Assembly (NCBI GenBank): GCA_022925895.1
Contig: JAKSYS010000017.1
Location: 62,001-126,000 of the forward strand
Origin: Fragilaria crotonensis
Lineage: Eukaryota; Bacillariophyta; Fragilariophyceae; Fragilariales; Fragilariaceae
Direction of reading: 5' to 3'
Length of the DNA: 64,000 nucleotides
Shown: positions 46,438 through 55,003 of the stretch, piece by piece
Layout: each line of letters begins with the position of its first letter
Position numbering within the stretch: position 1 is the stretch's first letter
The notes under the pieces: generated by a model
What the model saw: only the letters and a program-made list of their open reading frames with translations
The model's database searches: none
Told to the model about the DNA's origin: nothing
Made by a program: the position numbers and the translations under genes

Positions 46438-46796
46438 CCTGTTCCCGATTCTGTCTTCTATCTAACTCTCGCAGAGGAAGCGTGTGATTTAAACCAGACA
46501 CCGTCGGATGAACAACGTTCAGACGACGATGAATGGTCGGGCTTTCGCTAAGAGGTGTAAACAGAATTATAAAGTCTTAGGTGCGAACGATGTTAATCAC
46601 GAACATCGGAGCTTTTGGACTCTAACAACTGAAATGACTGCATACCACTTGTTGATGACCTTTTATCGAAGTGTGTTTGAACCCCGACTGAAATATGGGT
46701 AGCGTATGGTTTAGTTTCATACGGTAGATCCGTTGACGGTAACCCCATATCATCACACTATCATTCCTTCTTTGCTCAAAACCCAGGTATGATTTT
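46438..46796. other. Copia-1 leader/5' LTR region and boundary with host DNA, unresolved
   Basis: This stretch should contain the Copia-1 untranslated leader, primer site and 5' LTR, then the junction with the glycosyltransferase pseudogene. The partner LTR lies off the left edge, so the LTR limits cannot be set here. No gene seen. Confidence 0.5.
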
Positions 46797-46799
46797 GTG

Positions 46800-47500
46800 A
46801 AATACCGCGCGTGGTTGGTTTCGCTTTGGCACCTAATTATAATGTCAGTCAGATGCCACCTGCTGTACATGCATCAGTACGAACTAACTTTGCTATTTAC
46901 CGCAGGTCACCTCGTTTGGGACGACTTTTTGCCGATATTCACTCTTCTACGTACCCTAAGCCTATACCACGACGATGGATTCCAACCATTGCTCATGCGC
47001 TATGTTTTGCCAGGACCAGGCATGTGGGCGACGTGCGACATGAACGCAGCCAAGAAGGCAGTGTGTAGACGCATGTACAGCAAGTTCCTACCGCTATTCG
47101 GATTGATGGCTGCCAATTCTTCAACCAATCAAGATTTTATCTTTAAAACCAAACACAACCATTCGAAACTAGTCTGTGCATCGCAGGGAGCGGCAGGATT
47201 GGGAATGCTAACGGATCATGGTTATAAACTGCACGGTTGGTCACGAGAGGACTATGAGTCCTTGCACAACCATGGACGGAGTTCCATGTTGTATGAATTT
47301 CGAAATTTCATGGTTACCAACATTGGACTGGATGTCAAGAAATTGGCAAGTGTCGAACCCTATTCAATCACAATTGCTGCCAGTACTTCCCGAACTAGCA
47401 CTCGCAATTACGATTTCGGTCCTCAAATTCTTGCGATACGCGACGCATTTGGTTCAAAAGTAATTGTACAGAAGGTCGATTTTGCCAACAAGTCTCTCCA
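46800..47500 (+). pseudogene. GT61-like glycosyltransferase pseudogene, 5' part
   Basis: Encodes a glycosyltransferase family 61/EOGT-like protein (Golgi/ER transfer of Xyl, Ara or GlcNAc in known members). Visible blocks: N-P-N-Y...M-P-P-A-V-H-A-S-V-R-T-N-F-A-I-Y in one frame (46811-46905), then A-G-H-L-V-W-D-D-F-L-P-I-F-T-L-L in the next, so there is a one-base frame change near 46903. Later come M-W-A-T-C-D-M-N and the donor-site-like block T-S-T-R-N-Y-D-F-G-P-Q-I-L-A-I-R-D-A-F-G-S-K-V. No plausible ATG: the upstream GTGs are not credible starts, so the N-terminus is lost, perhaps to the Copia-1 insertion. It is interrupted at 47500 by the YR element and resumes at 54425. Confidence 0.7.
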
Positions 47501-47657
47501 TGGCATGTCCGAAGATCGGGTAAGGACGAGCAGTCGCCATCAGACAGACGAACACGAGACACAGACAGACAAACACTACGACACAACACAACACAAGATA
47601 CGAATTGCTCACAATCCGAACGAACTCGAATCGACAAAGACACTACTCTAGTTAATC
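47501..47657 (+). repeat. A1 terminal direct repeat of the YR element
   Basis: 157 bp starting TGGCATGTCCGAAGATCGGG; repeated at 53883-54039 with about one mismatch. Rich in GACA/AACAC purine-pyrimidine runs. Confidence 0.95.
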
Positions 47658-47694
47658 TGGCCTCTCTCCCGACCCGACTTGAACCACAGACGTA

Positions 47695-49370
47695 ATGGAG
47701 GGGTCAGACGACGCTCGCTCCCCGATGACGATGACCTTGACGTGGTTGGACGTTTTCAGGAAGCTCGACCAGTGGGAGGTCGTCGAAAAACTCAGCGCCT
47801 TGAATTCGAAGACGAACTCGGTCAGTACAAATTCTACAGGATTCGTACACTTGTGCTCTCCGGAAGTCGCCCACCTTATGGTAAACACGCACGGAGTAAT
47901 CCGACTCTTTCACCACTTCCACCACGACGCTGACGATGGACTCAACGACGGGACGAACGCCCTTTGGGCACTGATGGGGGCTGGCGGCTTCGCCGCCGCC
48001 ATGGCGGTCGACACGAAACAGGTCGAAGAGCGACACATCGGAACGCCTTTTGATTGGTCGAGGATGCTCTCGTGGAATTCTACGTCGGACGTACTGGCGG
48101 CGATCAATGAATCTCTGACGACACGTGCCCAGGTGTCAGGCGTCAGCACCGGAGCCACGCGCGACGCCGAGCCAGCCGGCACCCTGCCGACTGCAACCAG
48201 AGGACGACCGAAGAAAGGAAGCGGAACGAAGCACCGGGCGAAGCCAAGCAAGCCAGTCGAAGCAAGCGAGGACGACACAGACGACGTCACGGTCGTCGGG
48301 TTCACGATGAAGCCCACCGTCCCGGTGCCGGCCTTCATCGCAGCCGCCATCATGGACACTTACGTCACCGCGCCAGAGGAGCTCGCCCTACTGATCGTCA
48401 ACGCCATTAAACAGAGAGCGAGCGAGGACCCAGACCCGTCCAGAGCAACCATCCGCGCGGAGGCAGCCTCTTACATCCCGCGGTGGGTTCTCAGCGTAGC
48501 GGTAAACTCGAGGAGGACCCCGGGACCGACGAAGCGAGGGTGGCGGCATCAAACGCATACTCCAAACGATCGGACGAATGGGCGAAATCGCTACACCTCA
48601 AGTATCTGGCGGTCAGAGCTAGGAGCCTCATCCGGACGGACGACCATGCCAGCACGCCAGGACGCACGGAGGACGCCATTCGAAACCTGTCAACGTTACT
48701 GGAGCGACAGGCAGCCAACGCAGCGACCTCGTCCCCCCAAACGTCGAAGACGGGCTTTGACTCTTTCCCGCCGTCGACGAAACGAATGGTCCTTTTCGTG
48801 TCCGAAAGGGACGCCGACAGGATGATTCGCAGCCGCCCGGTCCAGTCCTTCTCGGACATCCTGACGCTCAGTAACGTGGCCTACGTACAAAACCACATCC
48901 ACCACTTCTTGAGGAACACCAAAGGTCGAGACGCGTTCATTCCCATGGGTTTCTGCGCCGCAATCCGCACCGCGTCTTTCACGGCCGACACACCTGACCG
49001 GCCAGGGGCCTTCAGCCTCTTCTGTTGCGGTCCCCAGACGTTCGCCCGAGCAGCAGCGATCGGGCGAGAAGCCTCTGATCACGCCAGCACCCTCGTGCAA
49101 ATGCAACTCAAGACGACCGACACGACCACGGGCTTCTCAGAGAAGGACATCAAGAGCATGACGAAACTCAACTTCACGGTGCCGAAAGATTTTCACGAAC
49201 TCGCGCGGCTTATCGAGAACATGAGCGGAGTGCTGGAGCTCCTTTCGAGCCAATTCCCGCTCACACACATGTTGGACGAGTGGAGCCGTTTCCTGACAAG
49301 GGCGGTCGGCTCCACACTGGCGACGCTTCGCCAGCTAGCGCACGCCGACCCTCAGCCGCGTGCAGGTTAG
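47695..49370 (+). pseudogene. Gag-like region of the YR element
   Basis: ATG at 47695 (M-E-G-S-D-D-A-R). First half: a folded-looking N-terminal block, then a Lys/Arg/Pro linker (R-G-R-P-K-K-G-S-G-T-K) and a block A-P-E-E-L-A-L-L-I-V-N-A-I-K. Second half, in another frame: F-V-S-E-R-D-A-D-R-M, F-S-D-I-L-T-L-S-N-V-A-Y-V and F-I-P-M-G-F-C-A-A-I. No homology recognised beyond position; called Gag-like because DIRS-order elements carry one upstream of RT. Confidence 0.55.
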
Positions 49371-49495
49371 GTTGGTTCATCGAAAACGCATGCAACAATA
49401 CCTAGTTCTCTGCGCTGGAGTCGAACACGAGGACGAGATCAACCCAGCACTCCTGGAATTCAGGTCCACCCGGCAGCAGTTGGAGGACGGCGCCT

Positions 49496-49891
49496 TTGTC
49501 TTCCCAGCCTGCGACTTCCTCAAGGAGCGGCTGGGACGTGGAGTCGACCAAAGGGCGACTCGCAGCCTGTAGCCGCCGCCGGGAGCGCTCGAGCCGGACG
49601 TCGCGGGCAACCCGCGGACGCAGTCACAAACCCACAGCAGGACCTTTCCCGAGAGACGCGAACGACACTTGGCAGGTGTTCCTCGATCACGTCCGAAGTG
49701 GACCGATCCCGAACATGTGCTGCAGGTGGCACCTAAACGGGAAGTGCGTCAAGAGCTGTTTCTTGAGCGCCTCGCACGTCGCCCTCACGACCGAACAGAC
49801 GACCGCCGTACGAGCGTGGATAGAGCAGTGCCGGGCGCGCATGCGCCGCCCTCGTCCGACGCGACGCCGCCCAGCAAGAAAACAAAATTAG
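49496..49891 (+). pseudogene. Zinc-finger segment of the YR element
   Basis: Contains N-M-C-C-R-W-H-L-N-G-K-C-V-K-S-C with a later S-A-S-H, a Cys/His cluster like the zinc knuckles that close YR-retroelement Gags. Flanked by Arg/Pro-rich sequence. Confidence 0.45.
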
Positions 49892-50419
49892 GACCCTCTG
49901 CATCTGCTTACTTCCAGCCCGCCTTCGTCGCACAGCCGTCGCAATGGGCGTTCGACCAGGAACGGTCGACGGCCGAGTTCCACAACAGACGCCACGTAGG
50001 ACGCCCCGGACCTTATCGGAATATGCCGCCCGAGACAGTCCCGCGGGAACCCACGCGCACGAACCTTCTCGCCCCCGCCACGTCGCCGACGCCCCGCATC
50101 TCTCGCCAGCCTGCGACGACCCGTCACGAAACGAAGTCGGGCCTGGAGCGCTACGCTCCGCCCTCGACTCGCCACCGACCGACCACTCCGTGGCGCGCGC
50201 ATTGTCGCCCGGAGACGCCCACGACGCGCCGACATCAGCCCTCGCAGACACGCCACGCCCGCTTCCCGGTAAGTTCCCATCGTTGGTGCCATTGCCGACG
50301 ATCCCGCTCCCGAACGTCGACTCGCCGTTCCCACGACTCCCGAACCACGCCTGGCCGATGCCCTGCCACCATTTTGCACTCCGGCCAACCGCGCACCCAC
50401 GCGACGGAGTTTCGCTTCG

Positions 50420-52340
50420 ACTGGACGCACGACGCCGCCCGCCACAACCTCGCGGTGCTCAAACGGTACGCCCTCGACCTCGACGCCGCCCTTCGGGCCC
50501 AGCCGTTCAGCGCCCTGACGCCGGGATCCGAGTTTCGCCCCACCGAACTTCTCGCCCCGCTCCTGTCCGCCCACCCTCTCTGGCCGCGTTTTCAGGAGCG
50601 CATCTCCGAAGGGGCCGAGTTCCCGCTTCGCGAGATCTCGGATTCTGACCGCCTCGCGGACGTGCGCGCCAACTTAGCTCGCGGCAATCACAAATCGGCC
50701 CGAGGCCACGAGGCAAAGTTGATATCCATGCTGAAGGACGAAGCCTCAAGGGGTTGGCAGCTACCACTGCCGCGAGAAGCCGCCTTAGAGATCAAGGGAT
50801 GCGAGGTCGCGCCTCTGGGGATGGTCGCGCAGACGTCGATCGACAAGAAAGGAAATTCAATAGAGAAACTCCGACTGACACACGACCAGTCATTCAGCCC
50901 GAGCGGAGTGGCAGGACGAAGCGTAAACGAACGCGTGGACACATCCCAACTGACAGAAGCACGTTTCGGAAAAGCATTCAGCAGACTCATGTACCACATC
51001 TCGTTCCTGCGCCAACTATGGCCAGACGAGCCTATCTGGATGACGAAGGTCGACTGCAAATCCGCCTACAGACGAATCCATCTCAAAGCAGCCACAGCCA
51101 TGAAGTCCTGCACGAGTATCGACAACCTGCTGTTAGTGGCTCTGAGGATGACGTTCGGTGGAGCGCCAAACCCATCGCAATGGAGCGACGTGTCGGAGAT
51201 GATCACGGACTTGGCAAACGATCTTGTCCGCAGGGACGACTGGGATCCGAGCGTCTACCACTCGCCGCACCAGCACCTCCTGGCTGGCTGGACACCGAGG
51301 GGGCAGTGGACAATGACAAAGGGTCGGTCGACAAAATGAGTGTTTTCGGCAAGGCGGACTACTTCGCAGTGAACTATCCACCCTACGACGACCTCCCTCG
51401 CTTCGACTGCTACCTGGACGACATTTTTGGGGCCTTCAATCCCCGCGACGCAGAAAAAGAGCGCTGCCGCGATCCCGCTGGCGCTTCACCTGGTCGGGAG
51501 GCCTTGCGACCCCGAGGTTGAGGAGACCTTTCCCAGAGACGATATCCTTGCGATCCCAAAGTTCCTGGCCGAGGCCAAACCATCCGAGAGGAAGATGATC
51601 CTCGGATGGATCGTGGACACACGCCGCTTCATCGTCGCACTGCCTCACGATAAGCACATGAGCTGGACGCAAGCCGTTGACAGGATGCTGACGCACAGAC
51701 ATGCCTTCGTGACGACGAGAGACCTAGAGACGACCCTCGGACGTTTTAGCCACGCCGCCTACGTCATCCCTTACGCAAGACACTTTATGGGAAGGCTATA
51801 CAAGGCCTGCGAGCGTTCGAAGCAGGCCGGGAAGGCGAGACTGACCAAACCCCAACTGGACGACCTGATTCTGTGGAAGGCTTTCCTTCAGAAGGCGTCG
51901 CGAGGTATCTCGATCAACAGGCTGGTTTGCCGGTGGCCGACGCGCATAGTGAGGGTGGACGCATGCCCACAAGGCATCGGAGGCTACTGCCTCAAGAGCG
52001 GCCTGGCGTGGCGATATCAGCTACCAGAGCACCTGCTGGGGCGAGCGACCCTAAACACTCTCGAGTTCCTTGCTGCCTTTGTGGGGATGATTGTGAAATT
52101 CCACGAAGGGGCCGCGTGGACGGACGAAGACGTTCTGCTCAGTCAGGGAGACAGCACCTCAGCAGCGGGATGGCTTGCTAAGTCGAACTTCAACGACGAT
52201 TGTCCGCTTCACCTGACGATAGCCCGAGCTTTCGCTGATTTCTGCCTCACGCACGAGATAGACCACTACACGCAGTGGTTCCCCGGGAAAGAGAACAAGG
52301 TGGCGGACATGCTCTCCCGAGATTTCGCCCTAGACGACGC
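50420..52340 (+). pseudogene. Reverse transcriptase and RNase H region of the YR element
   Basis: RT blocks: L-P-L-P-R-E-A-A-L-E-I, P-L-G-M-V, K-L-R-L-T-H-D-Q-S-F, M-T-K-V-D-C-K-S-A-Y-R-R-I-H-L (first catalytic Asp, near 51050), M-T-F-G-G-A-P-N-P-S-Q-W and the Y-L-D-D-I-F-G box near 51415. RNase H blocks: R-V-D-A-C-P-Q-G-I-G-G-Y near 51955, L-E-F-L-A-A-F near 52065, Q-G-D-S-T-S-A-A-G-W near 52150, K-E-N-K-V-A-D-M-L-S near 52290. This order and the G-D-S-T-S-A motif are typical of DIRS-order and related RTs. Confidence 0.8.
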
Positions 52341-53531
52341 GGCACTGACAGACTTGATCACGAAAAACTGCTCACCGTTTGTTCCACAGAACTTCAGGAT
52401 CATCCCTTTGCGGCCAGCCCTTATTTCGCAGATTGGAGGCTGGCTGCAGCTGCTGCCCAAAACGCAGCTCTTGCCGACTCAACCCGTGCCAAGCGCGATA
52501 GCAGCTGGCGCTGTTACGAAAGATTCCTCGGACGAATCGACGGAGTCGGGAGGGAGCCTTTTCTCCAAGGACTCGGACGAGAAGCGAAAGCAGAAACGTT
52601 CGCCTGCTTCGCCGCCGCCCTTCGGGACGGACGGCTTCGCTCCCGACAACCTCAGGAAGCTGGCAATGGACCCTTGTCCGGTTCCATTCGTGCCACCCTC
52701 GACAGTGTGGCTCAGGCCTTCCGGCTTAACAAATTTGAGAGCCCAATCCACGACGCCGCCGGACGACTCGACCCCCTTCTGGCTTTACAACTGAAACGTT
52801 ACGCCGACGAGGACCCAGGACCTACCCCACAGCAGGCGCTGCCGTTAGAGGTGATTCGAAAGGTTCGATCCTGGGCAAGAAACGAGACTGACATCGCTAT
52901 TGGACAGCTTGTGGTGGTCGCGTTCTTTTTCGCCATGAGGTCGTGCGAATATTCCGATGTCGGAAGCCGACGGACGACATCAGTGATCAGAGTGGACGAC
53001 GTTCGTTTCCGACAGAAGGGACAGGACCTGCAGACAACCGACCGAGGACAACTGGAGAATGCCGACACCGTGTCGATCACCTTCCGGCGACAAAAGAACG
53101 GGGACAAAGGCGCGACAGTGACTCAGCATCGAAACGACAGGCAGGGACAAACGGACATCTGCCCCGTCCGCGTGCTAGCGGACCTGACGACGAGGGTACG
53201 GGGTTACGATTGCCATTCACGGACGAACCCGAAGATTAACGCTGTCAGGACGCAGGACTCAGACGAACCCCAACACATCTCTTCCAAGTCCATACTGAGG
53301 CAGCTCAGGATGGCGACGACTCTCGCAGGGGAGGAGAGGCTTGGCCTCCAGGCGAGTAGCATCGGCACTCACTCGATCAGATCAGGCGCCGCGATGGCCA
53401 TGCACCTCACCGGAGTTCCGAGTGAGACGATTCAGATGGTGGGGAGGTGGCGAAGCCAGACGTTCATGAGATACCTCCGAATTCAAGTGCCAGACTCGAC
53501 ACTCGGAGTAGCCGCACGCATGACGAGTTGA
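52275..53531 (+). CDS. Tyrosine recombinase of the YR element
   Basis: Single frame of about 418 codons that overlaps the end of the RNase H frame by some 520 bp; such RH/YR overlap is known in DIRS-order elements. The genuine recombinase probably begins about 52430, since the first 50 codons are the RNase H tail in another frame. Catalytic motifs: A-M-R-S-C-E-Y (first Arg, near 52940), H-S-I-R-S-G (H-x-x-R, near 53373) and F-M-R-Y-L-R-I (catalytic Tyr, near 53473). It cuts and joins DNA through a 3'-phosphotyrosine, integrating circular cDNA without a duplication. The C-terminal domain looks complete. Confidence 0.85.
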   Translation: MVPREREQGGGHALPRFRPRRRGTDRLDHEKLLTVCSTELQDHPFAASPYFADWRLAAAAAQNAALADSTRAKRDSSWRCYERFLGRIDGVGREPFLQGLGREAKAETFACFAAALRDGRLRSRQPQEAGNGPLSGSIRATLDSVAQAFRLNKFESPIHDAAGRLDPLLALQLKRYADEDPGPTPQQALPLEVIRKVRSWARNETDIAIGQLVVVAFFFAMRSCEYSDVGSRRTTSVIRVDDVRFRQKGQDLQTTDRGQLENADTVSITFRRQKNGDKGATVTQHRNDRQGQTDICPVRVLADLTTRVRGYDCHSRTNPKINAVRTQDSDEPQHISSKSILRQLRMATTLAGEERLGLQASSIGTHSIRSGAAMAMHLTGVPSETIQMVGRWRSQTFMRYLRIQVPDSTLGVAARMTS

Positions 53532-53585
53532 CAATCTTTCTACACGATCGCCCCAGATTCTGCGGACAAACGACAACCGGAAAAT

Positions 53586-53882
53586 GGCGGAAACCAGGTC
53601 GACTCACAATCGCGCGACGGACCCCCGCTAGATAACTATCACGGGACCGACACCGCGAGACGAACCAGGAGAGAGAGACAAAACTATTAGGACCAGATTC
53701 CGATGCCATCTATTTATTTCTACTAGTCTCACGAGCACAAAAGAGAAACGAGAATGACCACAGACAACACACGAATCGACGCGACAGTGCGCGAGACAAC
53801 GGTACGACGAAACCACGAAGCAGACGACTCATCCGACTAAACGGACTTAGAGAAATTTGGACAAGACTCGGAATTTATTTCG
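53586..53882 (+). repeat. B1 internal direct repeat of the YR element
   Basis: 297 bp from GGCGGAAACCAGGTCGACTC to GGAATTTATTTCG; repeated at 54128-54424. Directly abuts A2. Confidence 0.95.
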
Positions 53883-54039
53883 TGGCATGTCCGAAGATCG
53901 GGTAAGGACGAGCAGTCGCCATCAGACAGACGAACACGAGACACAGACAGACGAACACTACGACACAACACAACACAAGATACGAATTGCTCACAATCCG
54001 AACGAACTCGAATCGACAAAGACACTACTCTAGTTAATC
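53883..54039 (+). repeat. A2 internal direct repeat of the YR element
   Basis: 157-bp copy of 47501-47657, immediately after B1. The B1/A2 junction recreates the junction of a circular intermediate. Confidence 0.95.
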
Positions 54040-54127
54040 CCACCCACCCACACCTCCTCTCCTGGCCCGATGCCTAGGTTCATCGGCGCCCCTGGCGCCG
54101 GTTACCTCCTGGCCATGCTCTGCATGG
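54040..54127. other. 88-bp GC-rich spacer between A2 and B2
   Basis: Sits between A2 and B2, where related elements usually have none or little. Contains the near palindromes GGCGCCCCTGGCGCC and CATGCTCTGCATG. No copy elsewhere in the window. Confidence 0.7.
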
Positions 54128-54424
54128 GGCGGAAACCAGGTCGACTCACAATCGCGCGACGGACCCCCGCTAGATAACTATCACGGGACCGACACCGCGA
54201 GACGAACCAGGAGAGAGAGACAAAACTATTAGGACCAGATTCCGATGCCATCTATTTATTTCTACTAGTCTCACGAGCACAAAAGAGAAACGAAAATGAC
54301 CACAGACAACACACGAATCGACACGACAGTGCGCGAGACAACGGTACGACGAAACCACGAAGCAGACGACTCATCCGACTAAACGGACTTAGAGAAATTT
54401 GGACAAGACTCGGAATTTATTTCG
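54128..54424 (+). repeat. B2 terminal direct repeat of the YR element
   Basis: 297-bp copy of B1 and right end of the element; host glycosyltransferase sequence resumes at 54425. Confidence 0.95.
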
Positions 54425-54718
54425 AGAACAGGTCCGAATTGCGTCCGAGAGCGCCATCTATGTCACAGCATGTGGCGGCGGAGCCGTAACCTACCACATG
54501 GCTCGTCTGTTGTGCTGTACTTTGTGGAAGACGGTGGCAGGGAAGATAATCGCGTAACTGGTGGTCCAGCAATGCTGGATTGGGACCTCTTCAATAACAT
54601 GGCGTGGGTACGCAGTCACTGGTTGCCTGCGAGGACCATGAACACGGTCACTGACATTGACATCCTTGTCAAGCTGGTGGCGCATGAGTTGGACATTATC
54701 TCTGAAAAATTTTTGTAG
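54425..54718 (+). pseudogene. GT61-like glycosyltransferase pseudogene, 3' part
   Basis: Continues the gene cut at 47500. E-Q-V-R-I-A-S-E-S-A-I-Y-V-T-A-C-G-G-G-A-V-T corresponds to the GT61 block that normally reads ...H-G-A-G-L-T; here the usual His-Gly is Cys-Gly. Near 54490 the frame shifts by one base to L-P-H-G-S-S-V-V-L-Y-F-V-E-D-G-G and runs to a TAG at 54716-54718. Joining 47500 to 54425 directly keeps the reading frame with no duplicated bases, so the YR element inserted cleanly. With at least two frame changes, a lost start and the insertion, the gene is dead. Confidence 0.7.
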
Positions 54719-54985
54719 AAAAAGATTACGAAGTACAGTGCCATCAGTGCGATCCTCTTTCCTGACTGTTTTTCTCAAGTAGACATAGAATGCTTCAACG
54801 TATATTTGATGTCAACGAGGAGACATAGCATTGAGATCTGTCAGCAGTGGTCGCTCCTTTATCATCTCGAACACTACTTCCGCTAATCCGCCATGATGAG
54901 CTCCTGCCAGTGAATTTCAACAAGGAAGCACATCCCTTCCTTGTTGCTACAAGCTATCATGCATATACAAGCGTTAGGTGTCAAG
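54719..54985. other. Spacer between GT61 pseudogene and LINE, nothing recognised
   Basis: 267 bp without a convincing frame, repeat or site. Likely the 3' flank of the pseudogene. Confidence 0.6.
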
Positions 54986-55001
54986 TGATTGAAATGATTA
55001 T
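54986..55001. repeat. 16-bp TSD of the LINE, left copy
   Basis: TGATTGAAATGATTAT, repeated perfectly at 58145-58160. Bases outside differ on both sides, so the match is exactly bounded. Confidence 0.93.
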
Positions 55002-55003
55002 AG

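Larger units (their letters stand above)
47501..54424 (+). mobile_element. Tyrosine-recombinase retroelement, Ngaro/PAT type (DIRS order)
   Basis: 6,924 bp with the split-direct-repeat layout A1 (47501-47657), coding region, B1 (53586-53882), A2 (53883-54039), B2 (54128-54424). A copies differ at about one base and B copies at a few, so it is young. Coding parts in order: Gag-like 47695-49370; CCCH-type zinc region near 49710; RT about 50420-51480 with Y-L-D-D-I-F; RNase H about 51950-52330; tyrosine recombinase about 52450-53531. No methyltransferase domain was seen, which favours Ngaro over PAT/DIRS. No TSD, as expected of recombinase-mediated integration. Broken, with about four or five lesions. 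GC-rich compared with the host gene it split. Confidence 0.88.

Noticed and set aside
49669-50420. N-terminal part of the long YR-element frame as RT domain
   Set aside because: It is Arg/Pro/Thr-rich with no RT motifs; the recognisable RT begins about 50420.
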